64,000 nucleotides of DNA from VAXT01 sp963728535 (GTDB lineage: Bacteria; Actinomycetota; Thermoleophilia; Gaiellales; Gaiellaceae). The notes below the pieces were generated by a model. It saw only the letters and a list, made by a program, of their open reading frames with translations, was not told the origin of the DNA and did not search any database. The translations under genes and the position numbers were made by a program. Shown piece by piece: positions 15,562 to 24,415 of this stretch. The stretch covers positions 124,001 to 188,000 of the forward strand of contig CAVSKK010000001.1 of the NCBI GenBank assembly GCA_963728535.1, written 5' to 3'. Within the stretch, counting starts at the first letter, position 1. Every line of letters starts with the position of its first letter.

Positions 15562-16952
15562 ACGGTCTTGACGGCCGCAATCAGCTGCTCCATCGCCGCC
15601 TTCGCGTCGGCGAAGAGCATCACCGTCTTCGGGTCGTAGAAGAGCGGATTGTCGATCCCGGCGAACCCGGGCGACATGCTGCGCTTGACGACGACGACGT
15701 TCTGAGCCTTGTCCACGTCGAGGATCGGCATCCCGTAGATCGGGCTTCCAGGCTGGTTGCGCGCAGCCGGGTTGACGACGTCGTTGGCCCCGACGACGAC
15801 GACCACGTCCGTCTGCGGGAACTCCGGGTTGATCGTGTCCATCTCGTACAGCTCGTCGTAGGGGACGTTGGCCTCGGCGAGCAGGACGTTCATGTGCCCC
15901 GGCATGCGGCCGGCGACTGGATGGATGGCGTAGCGGACGTCCACGCCCCTCTCTGCCAGCAGCTCCGCGAGGTTGCGCACGTCGTGCTGGGCCTGGGCGA
16001 CCGCCAGTCCGTAGCCGGGGACGAAGACGACGCGACGCGCGAACGCGAGCATGACTGCGACGTCGTCGGCGCTCGCCGAGCGCACGGCGGCACCGTCGCC
16101 GCCCGCGGCCGCCGCTCCCGGAGTCGCCACGACCTTGCCGAACGCGCCGAAGAGGACGTTCGCAAGCGAGCGGTTCATCGCGCGGGCCATCAGCGTCGTG
16201 AGCAGCGTTCCGGAGGCCCCGACGAGCATTCCGCTCACGATCAGGACGTTCGAGTGCAGCACGAACCCGGTCGCCGCGGCAGCGAGGCCGGTGAAGGCGT
16301 TCAGCAGCGAGATCACGACCGGCATGTCGGCGCCGCCGATCGGCAGGACGAAGACGATTCCGAACAGAGCCGCCACGCCGATTGCCGCCGCAAGCAGCCA
16401 GAACTCCACCGTCCCCATCGCAACGGCAGCGAGCGCAATCGACCCGACGAAGAGGACCGCATTGCCGACCTGCTGGGCCGGGTACGTGATCGGTCGGCCG
16501 CTGATCAGCTCCTGGAGCTTCCCGAAGGCGACGAGCGAGCCCGAGAAGGAGATCGAGCCGACGAGCGCCGAGATGACTGTTGCAACGCCGCGCTCGACGC
16601 CGACGTCGCCGGCATGCGCCCAGACGCTGTGGAACTCGACGAGCGAGACGAGGGCCGCCGCGCCGCCGCCGACGCCGTTGAACAGCGCCACCATCTGCGG
16701 CATCGCGGTCATCTTCACCTTCTTCGCACCGACGACTCCGATCACCGAGCCGATCAGCATCCCGGCCGCCATCCACCACCAGCCGGTCTCCACCACGTCC
16801 AACCCGAGCGTGACGAGAATGGCCCAGACCATCCCGGCGGCGCCGATCTGGACGCCGAGGCGCGCGTGACGAGGCGACGAGAGGAAGCGCAGCGCGAGGA
16901 TGAACGCCACGATCGTGACCAGATACAGCAGGTTTGCGGTGGTCTGACTCAC
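15558..16952 (-). CDS. pntB: NAD(P) transhydrogenase subunit beta
   Basis: The beta subunit of proton-translocating transhydrogenase holds the NADP(H)-binding domain III and most of the membrane domain. The 464-residue product has about eight hydrophobic segments followed by a soluble C-terminal domain with GYGLAVAQAQH, HPVAGRMPGHMNVLLAEA, VVVVGANDVVNPAA and KRSMSPGFAGIDNPLF, all hallmarks of the NADP site. It starts at ATG overlapping the stop of the upstream small subunit (ATGA). The enzyme reduces NADP with NADH, driven by the proton gradient. Confidence 0.95.
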   Translation of the reverse strand: MSQTTANLLYLVTIVAFILALRFLSSPRHARLGVQIGAAGMVWAILVTLGLDVVETGWWWMAAGMLIGSVIGVVGAKKVKMTAMPQMVALFNGVGGGAAALVSLVEFHSVWAHAGDVGVERGVATVISALVGSISFSGSLVAFGKLQELISGRPITYPAQQVGNAVLFVGSIALAAVAMGTVEFWLLAAAIGVAALFGIVFVLPIGGADMPVVISLLNAFTGLAAAATGFVLHSNVLIVSGMLVGASGTLLTTLMARAMNRSLANVLFGAFGKVVATPGAAAAGGDGAAVRSASADDVAVMLAFARRVVFVPGYGLAVAQAQHDVRNLAELLAERGVDVRYAIHPVAGRMPGHMNVLLAEANVPYDELYEMDTINPEFPQTDVVVVVGANDVVNPAARNQPGSPIYGMPILDVDKAQNVVVVKRSMSPGFAGIDNPLFYDPKTVMLFADAKAAMEQLIAAVKTV

Positions 16953-17257
16953 GGGGCCTTGTCCCCGGGCTCTTCGCGCTTCTTGAACATCTCGAGCATC
17001 CGGTCGGTGACGACGAAGCCGCCGACGACGTTCGCCGTCGCCAGGATCACGGCGAAGAACGAGACGAGGCGCATGAAGATCCCGGGGTGGGGGGTGCCCA
17101 TGACGATGATCGCGCCGACGATCACGATCCCGTGGATCGCGTTCGTGCCGGACATGAGCGGCGTGTGCAGGAGCGTCGGCACCTTCGAGATCACTTCAAA
17201 GCCGACGAACGCGGCCAGCACGAGGATCGTGATCTCGGTGACCAGCTGGTAGCTCAC
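16949..17257 (-). CDS. pntAB: NAD(P) transhydrogenase subunit alpha 2 (membrane)
   Basis: A 102-residue integral membrane subunit with three hydrophobic segments. It carries the conserved sequence VPTLLHTPLMSGTNAIHG and NVVGGFVVTDRMLEMFK. In the three-subunit (Rhodospirillum-like) form it is separate from the NAD-binding alpha 1. Overlaps both neighbours by 4 bases. Confidence 0.95.
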   Translation of the reverse strand: MSYQLVTEITILVLAAFVGFEVISKVPTLLHTPLMSGTNAIHGIVIVGAIIVMGTPHPGIFMRLVSFFAVILATANVVGGFVVTDRMLEMFKKREEPGDKAP

Positions 17258-18339
17258 GCAGGCACCTCCTCCTTGCGCGTGACGCAGGCGCCCGCCGTGA
17301 TCTCGTCCTCGAAGTCGAGGGTGAGGTTCCCTTCCGGCGCCAGGTGCTGGACGAGCGACGAGACGTTGCGGGCGTAGAGCTGGCTTGCGTGGTAGGGCAT
17401 CGTGCTCGGCAGGTTCGTCGGGCCGAGGATCGTCACGCCCTGGTGATCGACCTCCTGGTCGGCCTGGGTCAAGTCGGCGTTGCCGCCCGCCTCGGCGGCG
17501 AGGTCCACGATCACCGATCCCGGCCGCATTGATTCGATCGCCGACTGCGGGATCAGCTTCGGCGCGGGCCGTCCCGGGATGAGCGCGGTCGTCACGACGA
17601 CGTCGAACTCGCCGATCCGCTTCTCCAGCTCCTCCTGCTGGCGGCGCTGCTCCTCCTCGGAGAGCTCGCGCGCGTAGCCGCCCTCGGTCTCCTCGCCGAC
17701 GACGCCGAGCTCGAGGAACTTGGCTCCGAGGCTCTCGACCTGCTCCTTGACGACGGGCCGCACGTCGAAGCCGGAGACGACGGCGCCGAGGCGCCGTGCT
17801 GTGGCGATCGCCTGGAGCCCGGCGACGCCGGCGCCGATCACGAGCACCTTCGCGGGGGCAACCGTCCCGGCGGCGGTCATCAGCATGGGCAGGAACTTCG
17901 GCAGCCGGTCGGCTGCGAGGACGACCGCCTTGTAGCCCGAGACTGTTGCCTGGGAAGACAACGCATCCATCGGCTGGGCGCGGGTGATGCGCGGGATCGA
18001 CTCCATCGCAAAGCCGGTCACGCCGCGTGAGGCGAGCTGCTCGATCCCGTCCTTGTCGGTCAGCGGCTGCAGGAAGCCGATCAGCACCTGGCCCTCGCCC
18101 AGCCGGGCGACCTCGTCGGCGCTCGGCTTGCGGACCTTCGCGACGATCTCGGCTTCCCAGGGATTCCCGAGTGTCGCGCCCGCTTCCTGGAACGCATCGT
18201 CGGTGAAGGATGCAGCGATACCGGCTCCGGGCTCGACCACGACGTCGATCCCGGACGCGACCAGCTTGGCCACGATGTCGGGCACGAGCGCCACTCGCCG
18301 CTCGCCCGCCGCAGTCTCCTTGGGGACGCCCACCTTCAT
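17254..18339 (-). CDS. pntAA: NAD(P) transhydrogenase subunit alpha 1 (NAD-binding)
   Basis: The 361-residue soluble alpha 1 subunit binds NAD(H). It is related to alanine dehydrogenase: MKVGVPKETAAGERRVALVP, then VLVIGAGVAGLQAIATARRLG and GFDVRPVVKEQVESLGAKF. RPAPKLIPQSAIESMRPGSV is transhydrogenase-type rather than alanine dehydrogenase. The ATG is at 18337-18339. A TAGAGT hexamer ends 10 bases upstream on the minus strand and may be its -10 element. First gene of the operon. Confidence 0.95.
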   Translation of the reverse strand: MKVGVPKETAAGERRVALVPDIVAKLVASGIDVVVEPGAGIAASFTDDAFQEAGATLGNPWEAEIVAKVRKPSADEVARLGEGQVLIGFLQPLTDKDGIEQLASRGVTGFAMESIPRITRAQPMDALSSQATVSGYKAVVLAADRLPKFLPMLMTAAGTVAPAKVLVIGAGVAGLQAIATARRLGAVVSGFDVRPVVKEQVESLGAKFLELGVVGEETEGGYARELSEEEQRRQQEELEKRIGEFDVVVTTALIPGRPAPKLIPQSAIESMRPGSVIVDLAAEAGGNADLTQADQEVDHQGVTILGPTNLPSTMPYHASQLYARNVSSLVQHLAPEGNLTLDFEDEITAGACVTRKEEVPA

Positions 18340-18396
18340 GCCCGGCGGAACTCTAGAGGCAGGGAACGGCGCCTCGATCTTGAACTGTCGAGGTCT

Positions 18397-19029
18397 GTGG
18401 CGAGCCTGGCTCAACTCTCGGCCGCGATCGAAGCACGTGACCCTTACTCCAGGGGTCACGCGTCGCGGGTCACCGTTTTCGCCAAGGCGATGGCGAAGGC
18501 GATGGGCCTCGACAAGGAGCGGCTCTCGGTCCTGCGGCTCGGCGCCCTGCTCCACGATGTCGGCAAGCTGACGGTTCCACCGGCGATCCTTCTGAAGCGC
18601 GGGCCTCTGACCGAGACGGAGTTCGACCAGGTGCGCGACCATCCAGCGGCCGGCGTGCGCATGCTCCGCTCGCTTGGCGCACCCCGGGAGATCCTGCCGT
18701 CGGTTCTCCACCACCACGAGCGCTGGGACGGGGCGGGCTACCCTCGCGGCCGCGCCGAAGGGCGGATTCCCCTGGAAGCGCGGATCCTGACCGTGGCGGA
18801 CTCGTTCGACGCGATGACCTCGACCCGGCCGTACCGTCCGCCGAGACACGTATCGGACGCGCTGGAGGAGCTGGAACGCTGCGCGGGAACGCAGTTCGAC
18901 CCCGAGCTCGTCGGCGTCTTCACCGTGGCGTGGGGCGAGGACGAGCTCGACGCGCTCGTCTGGCAGGACCCCGGCGACTCGACTAGAGCGTCGACCAGAC
19001 CTCGCGCTTTGTCTTCGTCCGCCGGATGA
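18397..19029 (+). CDS. HD-GYP domain phosphohydrolase
   Basis: A 210-residue single-domain HD-GYP protein. Visible are GHASRV (His21), LLHDVGK (His53-Asp54), DHP, HHHERWDGAGYP (about 105-116) and ARILTVADSFDAMTS. HD-GYP domains usually hydrolyse cyclic di-GMP. No sensor or receiver domain is attached, so how its activity is controlled is not evident. The GTG start at 18397 is divergent from the transhydrogenase operon. Its last 47 bases overlap the end of the convergent dehydrogenase gene. Confidence 0.9.
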   Translation: MASLAQLSAAIEARDPYSRGHASRVTVFAKAMAKAMGLDKERLSVLRLGALLHDVGKLTVPPAILLKRGPLTETEFDQVRDHPAAGVRMLRSLGAPREILPSVLHHHERWDGAGYPRGRAEGRIPLEARILTVADSFDAMTSTRPYRPPRHVSDALEELERCAGTQFDPELVGVFTVAWGEDELDALVWQDPGDSTRASTRPRALSSSAG

Positions 19030-20059
19030 CCTCGTCGGTGTACTCGGTCGTGCCGGCGTGGCCGCCGAGATCCGCCGTGCGGATGCCTTCTGCGACGGCC
19101 TCCAGAGCCGCCTCGCGGATCGCACGCGACGCCTGCTCGCCCTCCTCGCCCGCGTAAGCGAGCACGGCGGCACCGGCGAGGATCATCGCCAGCGGGTTCG
19201 CGACGTTCTTCCCCTGGAGCGCGGGGGCGGTGCCGTGCGCGGCCTCGGCCATCACGGCGCTCATCTGCTCAGGATCGTCGTCGCCGAATGCGACGAGCAG
19301 CGACTCGGCGCCCGCGATCGACCCGAAGAGGGGAAGAACGAGGTCGGAGAGGATGTCTCCGTCGCGGTTGAGCGAAGGGATGACGAGCGGGTCGCCTGCG
19401 GTCGCGATCAGCAGGGCGAAGGTCGCGTCGATGAGCTGGGGCTCGTAGGGCACCTCCGGATGGCGCTCGGCGGCGGCGTCCATCTCCTCCTTGAGCATCC
19501 CCTCGTAGATCGGGCTGACCGTGTACTTCGGCCCCCCGAAGACCTTGGCCCCAGTCCGTTCGGCGAGCTGGAACGCGAACTCGGCGACCCCGCGGCAGAT
19601 CCGGCGCTCGATCCGCTCTGTGCGGAAGGCCGCCTCATCCATCCCTTCCCCCTCCCGCCACTCCTTCGCGCCGTAGGCGTCCCCGACCGCCATGCGGACG
19701 ACCGAGATCGGGGCGTGCACGCCGCCGTGCGGAATGACCCCCGGGATGCGCCGGCCCGTGCGGACGATCACGCGACCGCCGATCTCCTCGCGGAGAATCC
19801 GGTTCGGAGAGCCGACGTCGTCGGCCCCTTCCGGCGTAATCGTCGCCGCCTTCAGCCCGAGCCCGTGCTTGCGGATCGCGGCCGCTGCGTCATGCACCAC
19901 CTTGTTCGTCGTCGCCCGGCGCGATTCGAGTGAGAGGTCGAACCGGTCAAAGGCGAGGTCGAAGCCGACGACCCCCGCATCGAGCACGCGCAGCGCTTCG
20001 TCTAGGAGCTCCTGCCCCGTCTCGTCACCTTCGAGGACGGCAATCGTCGTCTCGGCCAT
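18983..20059 (-). CDS. Isocitrate/isopropylmalate dehydrogenase family protein
   Basis: A 358-residue beta-decarboxylating dehydrogenase. Key parts are IAVLEGDETGQELLDEA at the N-terminus, the substrate loop SPNRILREEIGG, GAKVFGGPKYTVSPIYEGM, the metal-binding LNRDGDILSDLV, and the NAD(P)-site AEAAHGTAPALQGKN. It resembles actinobacterial NADP-isocitrate dehydrogenase-like proteins more than LeuB, but the substrate is not proved by sequence. Isocitrate would fit with the aconitase at 34.4 kb. ATG 20057-20059 lies 7 bases from a TAGGAT -10 element. Confidence 0.85.
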   Translation of the reverse strand: MAETTIAVLEGDETGQELLDEALRVLDAGVVGFDLAFDRFDLSLESRRATTNKVVHDAAAAIRKHGLGLKAATITPEGADDVGSPNRILREEIGGRVIVRTGRRIPGVIPHGGVHAPISVVRMAVGDAYGAKEWREGEGMDEAAFRTERIERRICRGVAEFAFQLAERTGAKVFGGPKYTVSPIYEGMLKEEMDAAAERHPEVPYEPQLIDATFALLIATAGDPLVIPSLNRDGDILSDLVLPLFGSIAGAESLLVAFGDDDPEQMSAVMAEAAHGTAPALQGKNVANPLAMILAGAAVLAYAGEEGEQASRAIREAALEAVAEGIRTADLGGHAGTTEYTDEVIRRTKTKREVWSTL

Positions 20060-20066
20060 TGATTGG

Positions 20067-20072
20067 ATCCTA
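20067..20072 (-). promoter_or_regulatory. -10 element of the dehydrogenase gene, probably leaderless
   Basis: On the minus strand TAGGAT, 7 bases, then ATG. On the other strand TACACG at 20084-20089 stands 6 bases before the topoisomerase ATG and may be the divergent counterpart, though its sixth base is G. Confidence 0.5.
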
Positions 20073-20095
20073 CGGCCCTCGGGTACACGGCTCGC

Positions 20096-21109
20096 ATGGC
20101 ACGGAGAGGAGGTTGGCGGCGCCAGGGCCGGAAGGGGCAGTTTCGCTATCTCGATTCGCGCGGGAAGCGCATCACCGACCCGGACAAGATCGAGCGAATC
20201 GAGGAGCTCGTGATCCCACCCGCGTGGCGCGACGTCTGGATCTCGCCCCGGCCGAAAGCGAAGCTCCAGGCAACCGGCGTCGATCGAGCTGGACGGCGCC
20301 AGTACCTCTACCACCCCGAGTTCCGCGCCCAGCAGGAGCGGGAGAAGTTCGACAGCCTCGTCCGCTTTGCAGAGCGGCTTCCGGATCTGCGGAAGGCGAT
20401 GAGCAAGCACATGGCGCGCGAGCCGTTCGATCCCGAATGGACGTGCGCGCTCGCGATTCGGCTCATCAATCTCGGCTGGTTTCGGGTCGGCACCGAGCGC
20501 TACGCGCGCACGACCAGGACCTTCGGCATCACGACCCTGCGCAAGAGCCATGTCTCGGTTCGGGGGAGCCGGATTTCGTTCCGCTACCGAGGCAAGCACC
20601 GGGTCTGGGTACGGACCGCGGTCGTGGATGAGGAGCTCGCCGCTGCGATGAAGGAGCTGATCAAGCTGCCCGGCGGCCGGCTCTTTCGCTACTCGTACGA
20701 GGACTCGCTTTGCAATCTCACCGGAGCGCGGCTGAACGAGTACATCAACGAGCACCTCGGCGAGGAATTCACGGCGAAGGATTTCCGGACGTGGGGCGGC
20801 ACGCTCCTGGCGGCGATCGCGCTCGCAGAGCGTGGTCCGACGGACACCGAAACCGAGGGGAAGCGTGTCGTCGCCGGAGTCATGCGCGCTGTCGGCGAGA
20901 AACTCGGAAATACCCCCGCCGTCGCCCGCTCCTCATATGTCAGCCCGGCCGTCGTCGAGCAATATCTGGACGGGCGAACGATCGACGACTTCCGTCCGCG
21001 GCATTTGCGTGTCGTGGGTGCGCGCGCCAAGGGGCTCGATCGGGAGGAACGCGCGCTGCTCGCTTTGTTGCGTTCGTGGCGAATTCGACGCGCGCGAGTT
21101 GCCGCGTGA
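20096..21109 (+). CDS. DNA topoisomerase IB (poxvirus-like type)
   Basis: A 337-residue type IB topoisomerase, which relaxes supercoils by a transient 3'-phosphotyrosyl link. It has the N-terminal clamp (GQFRYLDSRGKRI, IPPAWRDVWISP), the catalytic-domain segments ERYARTTRTFGITTL and RHTWGGT-like FRTWGGTLLAAIAL, and the nucleophile tyrosine in ARSSYVSPAVV (Tyr281). ATG 20096 is preferred to TTG 20063 because family homology begins a few residues after it. Divergent from the dehydrogenase. Confidence 0.93.
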   Translation: MARRGGWRRQGRKGQFRYLDSRGKRITDPDKIERIEELVIPPAWRDVWISPRPKAKLQATGVDRAGRRQYLYHPEFRAQQEREKFDSLVRFAERLPDLRKAMSKHMAREPFDPEWTCALAIRLINLGWFRVGTERYARTTRTFGITTLRKSHVSVRGSRISFRYRGKHRVWVRTAVVDEELAAAMKELIKLPGGRLFRYSYEDSLCNLTGARLNEYINEHLGEEFTAKDFRTWGGTLLAAIALAERGPTDTETEGKRVVAGVMRAVGEKLGNTPAVARSSYVSPAVVEQYLDGRTIDDFRPRHLRVVGARAKGLDREERALLALLRSWRIRRARVAA

Positions 21110-21172
21110 ATTACCTTCACCTTTCCGATACGCTCCTCTTCCCCCGTTCATCCTTTTCAGGAGGCAATATCA

Positions 21173-21376
21173 ATGGCACGAAAGACCGTTCTCGTTTGCG
21201 ACAGGTGTGGTCGTGAAGTAGGCGAAGGCAAGGGCGCGACATTGCGGCTGAACTACACGGATGCGCGGCGCGGCTCGAAGCAGGCTGACCTCTGCGACAA
21301 CTGCGCGAGCGAGATGCCGGGCCACGCAGCGGCCAGGCGGGGCCGCCGGCCAAAGTCCGCAGCCGGCGCGAAGTAA
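21173..21376 (+). CDS. Small zinc-ribbon basic protein
   Basis: A 67-residue protein with two CxxC pairs (Cys9/Cys12 and Cys41/Cys44) and a Lys/Arg/Ala-rich tail (AARRGRRPKSAAGAK) that resembles an AT-hook or nucleoid-binding tail. It has a strong ribosome binding site (CAGGAGG, 21159-21165) and a likely -10 TACGCT at 21129, suggesting high expression. I infer nucleic-acid binding; the function is unknown. A strong hairpin follows the stop codon. Confidence 0.85.
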   Translation: MARKTVLVCDRCGREVGEGKGATLRLNYTDARRGSKQADLCDNCASEMPGHAAARRGRRPKSAAGAK

Positions 21377-21401
21377 ACGCAGGCGGGCGCCGCCCGCGTT
21401 T
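21375..21401 (+). terminator. Strong hairpin after the zinc-ribbon gene
   Basis: AAACGC-A-GGCGG, loop GCG, CCGCC-C-GCGTTT: an 11-pair stem with one A/C mismatch, starting within the stop codon of the zinc protein. Only three T residues follow, as is common in GC-rich actinobacteria. Confidence 0.65.
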
Positions 21402-21457
21402 GACGCACGTTCCGCACTCGGCCTGAGCGGGGTCCGGGAGACGTCGGACCGCAGGTC

Positions 21458-21463
21458 TACGAT
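21458..21463 (+). promoter_or_regulatory. -10 element of the addB-like gene, probably leaderless
   Basis: TACGAT, then 6 bases, then the ATG at 21470. Confidence 0.55.
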
Positions 21464-21469
21464 AGGTCG

Positions 21470-24415
21470 ATGGCCTCGCGGCAGGGCTTGACGCTGCTTT
21501 CAGGACCGGCGAACGCCGGCAAGGTTGCGCTGCTCCTCGAGCGCTACCTGGACGTGCTCGACCGCAATCCGGTGCTCATCGTGCCCTACGGGTCGGACGT
21601 CGAGCGGATCGAGCGCGAGCTCCTCGCGCGGCGTGGCGCGCTCCTCTCGGGCGAGATCGGGACCTTCGACCGCCTCTTCGAGCGGCTCGCCCGCGACGGC
21701 GGCGCCAACCGGCCGGTGGTGACCGATGCCCAGCGGCAGCTCATCGTCCGAACCGCGGTTTCGGCGGCCTCGCTCAACGGGCTCGGGCACTCGGCGCGCT
21801 TCGCCGGCTTCGCGGATGCGCTGTCCAGCGCGCTGAGCGAGCTCGAGTCCGGTCTGGTCGAGCCGGCTGACCTGGAGGGCGACCTCGCCCGCCTGTACGG
21901 GGCCTATCGCGCCGAGCTCGATCGGCTCGAGCTCTGGGACCGCGACCTGCAACGCCGCTACGCAGCCGAGCGCGTGGCCGCGGAGCTCGAGTCCTGGGAG
22001 GGCCGGCCGGTCTTTGCGTACGGCTTCGAGGACCTGACCGGCGCCGAATGGGCGTTGCTCCAGGCGCTCGCCGGGCGCGCGGAGGTCACGGTCTCGCTCC
22101 CCTACGAGCCGAATCGTGCCGCATTCGACTCGCTTCGACGGACGTCGGACGACCTGACGGCGCTCGCCGCAGGCCGCATCGAGGAACTGCCGCCTCGCTA
22201 CGACGAGATCGCCCCGGCTGCCCTCGCGCACCTCGAGCGCCATCTCTTCTCCGAGCAGCCGCCGACCTGCCCAGAGCTCGATGGGTCGATTCGCTTTCTC
22301 GAGGGTGCGGGCGCGCGTGGGACGCTCGAGCTGGTCGCCGAGGAGGCGCTGGCCCTGATCCGGGGCGGCACGGCTCCCGAGGAGATCCTGCTCGTGTGCC
22401 CGAACCTCGATCGCCACCGCGGCCAGATCGAGACGGCGTTCGGCGCGATCGGCGTCCCGTTCGCGATCGAAGGGCGAATCCGGATCGGGCGAACCGCCTT
22501 CGGCAAGGCGCTCTTCGCGCTGCTGCGGTTCGACTGGCTCGGAGGCGACCGTCACGACCTCTACGGGTTCCTGCGCTCGCCGTTCTCCGGTCTCACGCGC
22601 GCCCACGTCGACTACCTGGAGGGGCGACTGCGCGGCCGTGCGATCAACGACCCAATCCGTGTCGTCGACGAGACGGTGAAGCTCCGCGGCCAGCCGCTCA
22701 GGGTCCTCGACATCTTCCGAGAGGAAGGCGATCTGCTGACGGCCGTGCGCGGGCTCGCGCGCTCGATGGTCCGGGCGGCGTATGGCCTCGAGGCCCCGCC
22801 GGTGAGCGAGGAGGCGATCCTCGACCTGCGGGCTGAGAAGGCCGTTGCGGAGCTCCTCAGCGAGCTCGAGGACTGGATCGCTCTCGGCGGCGCACTCACC
22901 CGCGAAGAGATCTTCACGGCGCTCGAGCGGTCGGAGCTCCGCCTGGCCCGCGGAGACGAGCCCGGCCGGGTCGCGGTCACAGACCTGCTGCGAGCGCGGA
23001 CGCGGCGAACAGACGTCGTGTTCCTGCTCGGTCTGGAGGAAGGCAGCCTGCCCCGCCGCTCGCAGGGGTCGCCTTTCATCGCGGACGAGGAGCGCCGCTC
23101 GATCGACGAGCGCTCCCGGCAAGCGCGCCTGGTCAAGCCGGACTCGGTCTCGCGGGAGCGCTTCTTCTTCTACACCGCTTGCACTCGCCCAGCCCGGCGC
23201 CTCTACCTCGTCCGTGAGGCGGCAAGCGACGAGGGCTCGCCGCGGGAGCCGAGCCCGTTCTGGGACGAGGTGCGCTCGCTCTACGGCGCCGAGGACGTTG
23301 CCCGGTGGACGCAGCGGCGGTCGCTCGCCTCGCTCACCTGGCGGCTGGATGAGGCGCCGACCGAGCGCGAGCGGCTTAGGGCGCTGAGCGCGCTCGCGGC
23401 GACGGATGCCGGCGAAGCTTCGGCACTGGCGCGCACCAACGGCTGGGAGCGCCGTCTCGACCGGGCCCGTGGGGCGTTCTCACGTCCGACGGAGATCACC
23501 GATCCGGTGCTGCTCGACGACCTTCGGGCGCGGGCGACCTTCGGCGTCACCGAGCTCGAGGGTTTCGCCGACTGCTCGTCGATCTGGTTCATCGAGCGCG
23601 TGATCTCGCCGCGCACGATCGACGGCGAGGTCGATGCACGCCTCCGCGGCTCCATCGCGCACCAGACGCTGTACAAGTTCTTCTCAGGCGTGCCAAAGCG
23701 GCTCGGCATCGAGCGACTCGGCGCGGAGCACCTTGACGACGGGCTCGTCTTCCTGCGCGAGTGCCTGGCCGAGGCGATCGAGAGCGGCGTCTGGCTCGAG
23801 CTCGGCGACCTTCAGCGCCGCGAGCTCGAGGAGAGCCTCTGGCGCGACCTGGAGCACTACGTGCGCGAGGAGGCGGAGTCGCCGCTCGGGCTCGTGCCTC
23901 GACGTTTCGAGGTTTCCTTCGGCTCCGACCGCTCGGCGCCCGAGCTCCAGAGCGGCCTGCAGATCGACGGTTTCGCTGTCACCGGGAAGATCGACCGGAT
24001 CGACCTCGACCCGTTCAGCGCCCGCGGGATCGTCCAGGACTACAAGTCCGGGAAGACGGTCCACTCGGCGGCGAAGATCGAGTCGGAGCTCAAGCTGCAG
24101 ATCCCGCTCTACATGCTCGTCCTGCGCGACCTCGTCGGCATCGAGCCGCTCGGCGGGCTCTACAGGGCGCTCGCCGGCGAGCGACAGGCGCGCGGCCTCC
24201 TGAGGGCCGAGGCGGAGGAAGACGTTCCCGGCTTCGCCCGGAAGGACTACCTCGACGAGGAAGCCTTCTGGGCCCAGACCGAGCGGGCGAAGGAGCACGC
24301 GGTCCATTTCGTCGAGCGCATCCGCTCCGGCGAGGTCCGGCACGATCCGAAGGGCGGCTTTCCGTGCCCGACGTGGTGCGATCTGTGGTCGATGTGCCGG
24401 GTGGCGAGGTCATGA
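21470..24415 (+). CDS. addB: AddB-like exonuclease/helicase subunit (PD-(D/E)XK)
   Basis: A 981-residue AddB/RexB-like partner of the helicase-nuclease encoded next. The N-terminus has a degenerate P-loop (LLSGPANAGK, lacking the usual GKT), as in AddB proteins that do not hydrolyse ATP. The C-terminal nuclease has GKIDRIDLD followed by QDYKSGK (Asp857, Lys859). Cys702 (FADCSSIW) and Cys966, Cys970, Cys976 have the arrangement of the AddB iron-sulfur cluster that staples the nuclease domain. The AddAB complex resects double-strand breaks to load RecA. The stop overlaps the next ATG (ATGA). Confidence 0.88.
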   Translation: MASRQGLTLLSGPANAGKVALLLERYLDVLDRNPVLIVPYGSDVERIERELLARRGALLSGEIGTFDRLFERLARDGGANRPVVTDAQRQLIVRTAVSAASLNGLGHSARFAGFADALSSALSELESGLVEPADLEGDLARLYGAYRAELDRLELWDRDLQRRYAAERVAAELESWEGRPVFAYGFEDLTGAEWALLQALAGRAEVTVSLPYEPNRAAFDSLRRTSDDLTALAAGRIEELPPRYDEIAPAALAHLERHLFSEQPPTCPELDGSIRFLEGAGARGTLELVAEEALALIRGGTAPEEILLVCPNLDRHRGQIETAFGAIGVPFAIEGRIRIGRTAFGKALFALLRFDWLGGDRHDLYGFLRSPFSGLTRAHVDYLEGRLRGRAINDPIRVVDETVKLRGQPLRVLDIFREEGDLLTAVRGLARSMVRAAYGLEAPPVSEEAILDLRAEKAVAELLSELEDWIALGGALTREEIFTALERSELRLARGDEPGRVAVTDLLRARTRRTDVVFLLGLEEGSLPRRSQGSPFIADEERRSIDERSRQARLVKPDSVSRERFFFYTACTRPARRLYLVREAASDEGSPREPSPFWDEVRSLYGAEDVARWTQRRSLASLTWRLDEAPTERERLRALSALAATDAGEASALARTNGWERRLDRARGAFSRPTEITDPVLLDDLRARATFGVTELEGFADCSSIWFIERVISPRTIDGEVDARLRGSIAHQTLYKFFSGVPKRLGIERLGAEHLDDGLVFLRECLAEAIESGVWLELGDLQRRELEESLWRDLEHYVREEAESPLGLVPRRFEVSFGSDRSAPELQSGLQIDGFAVTGKIDRIDLDPFSARGIVQDYKSGKTVHSAAKIESELKLQIPLYMLVLRDLVGIEPLGGLYRALAGERQARGLLRAEAEEDVPGFARKDYLDEEAFWAQTERAKEHAVHFVERIRSGEVRHDPKGGFPCPTWCDLWSMCRVARS

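Noticed and set aside
15468..17252. A 594-codon + strand frame opposite pntB and pntAB
   Set aside because: Antisense shadow. The minus strand encodes a complete transhydrogenase with membrane segments.
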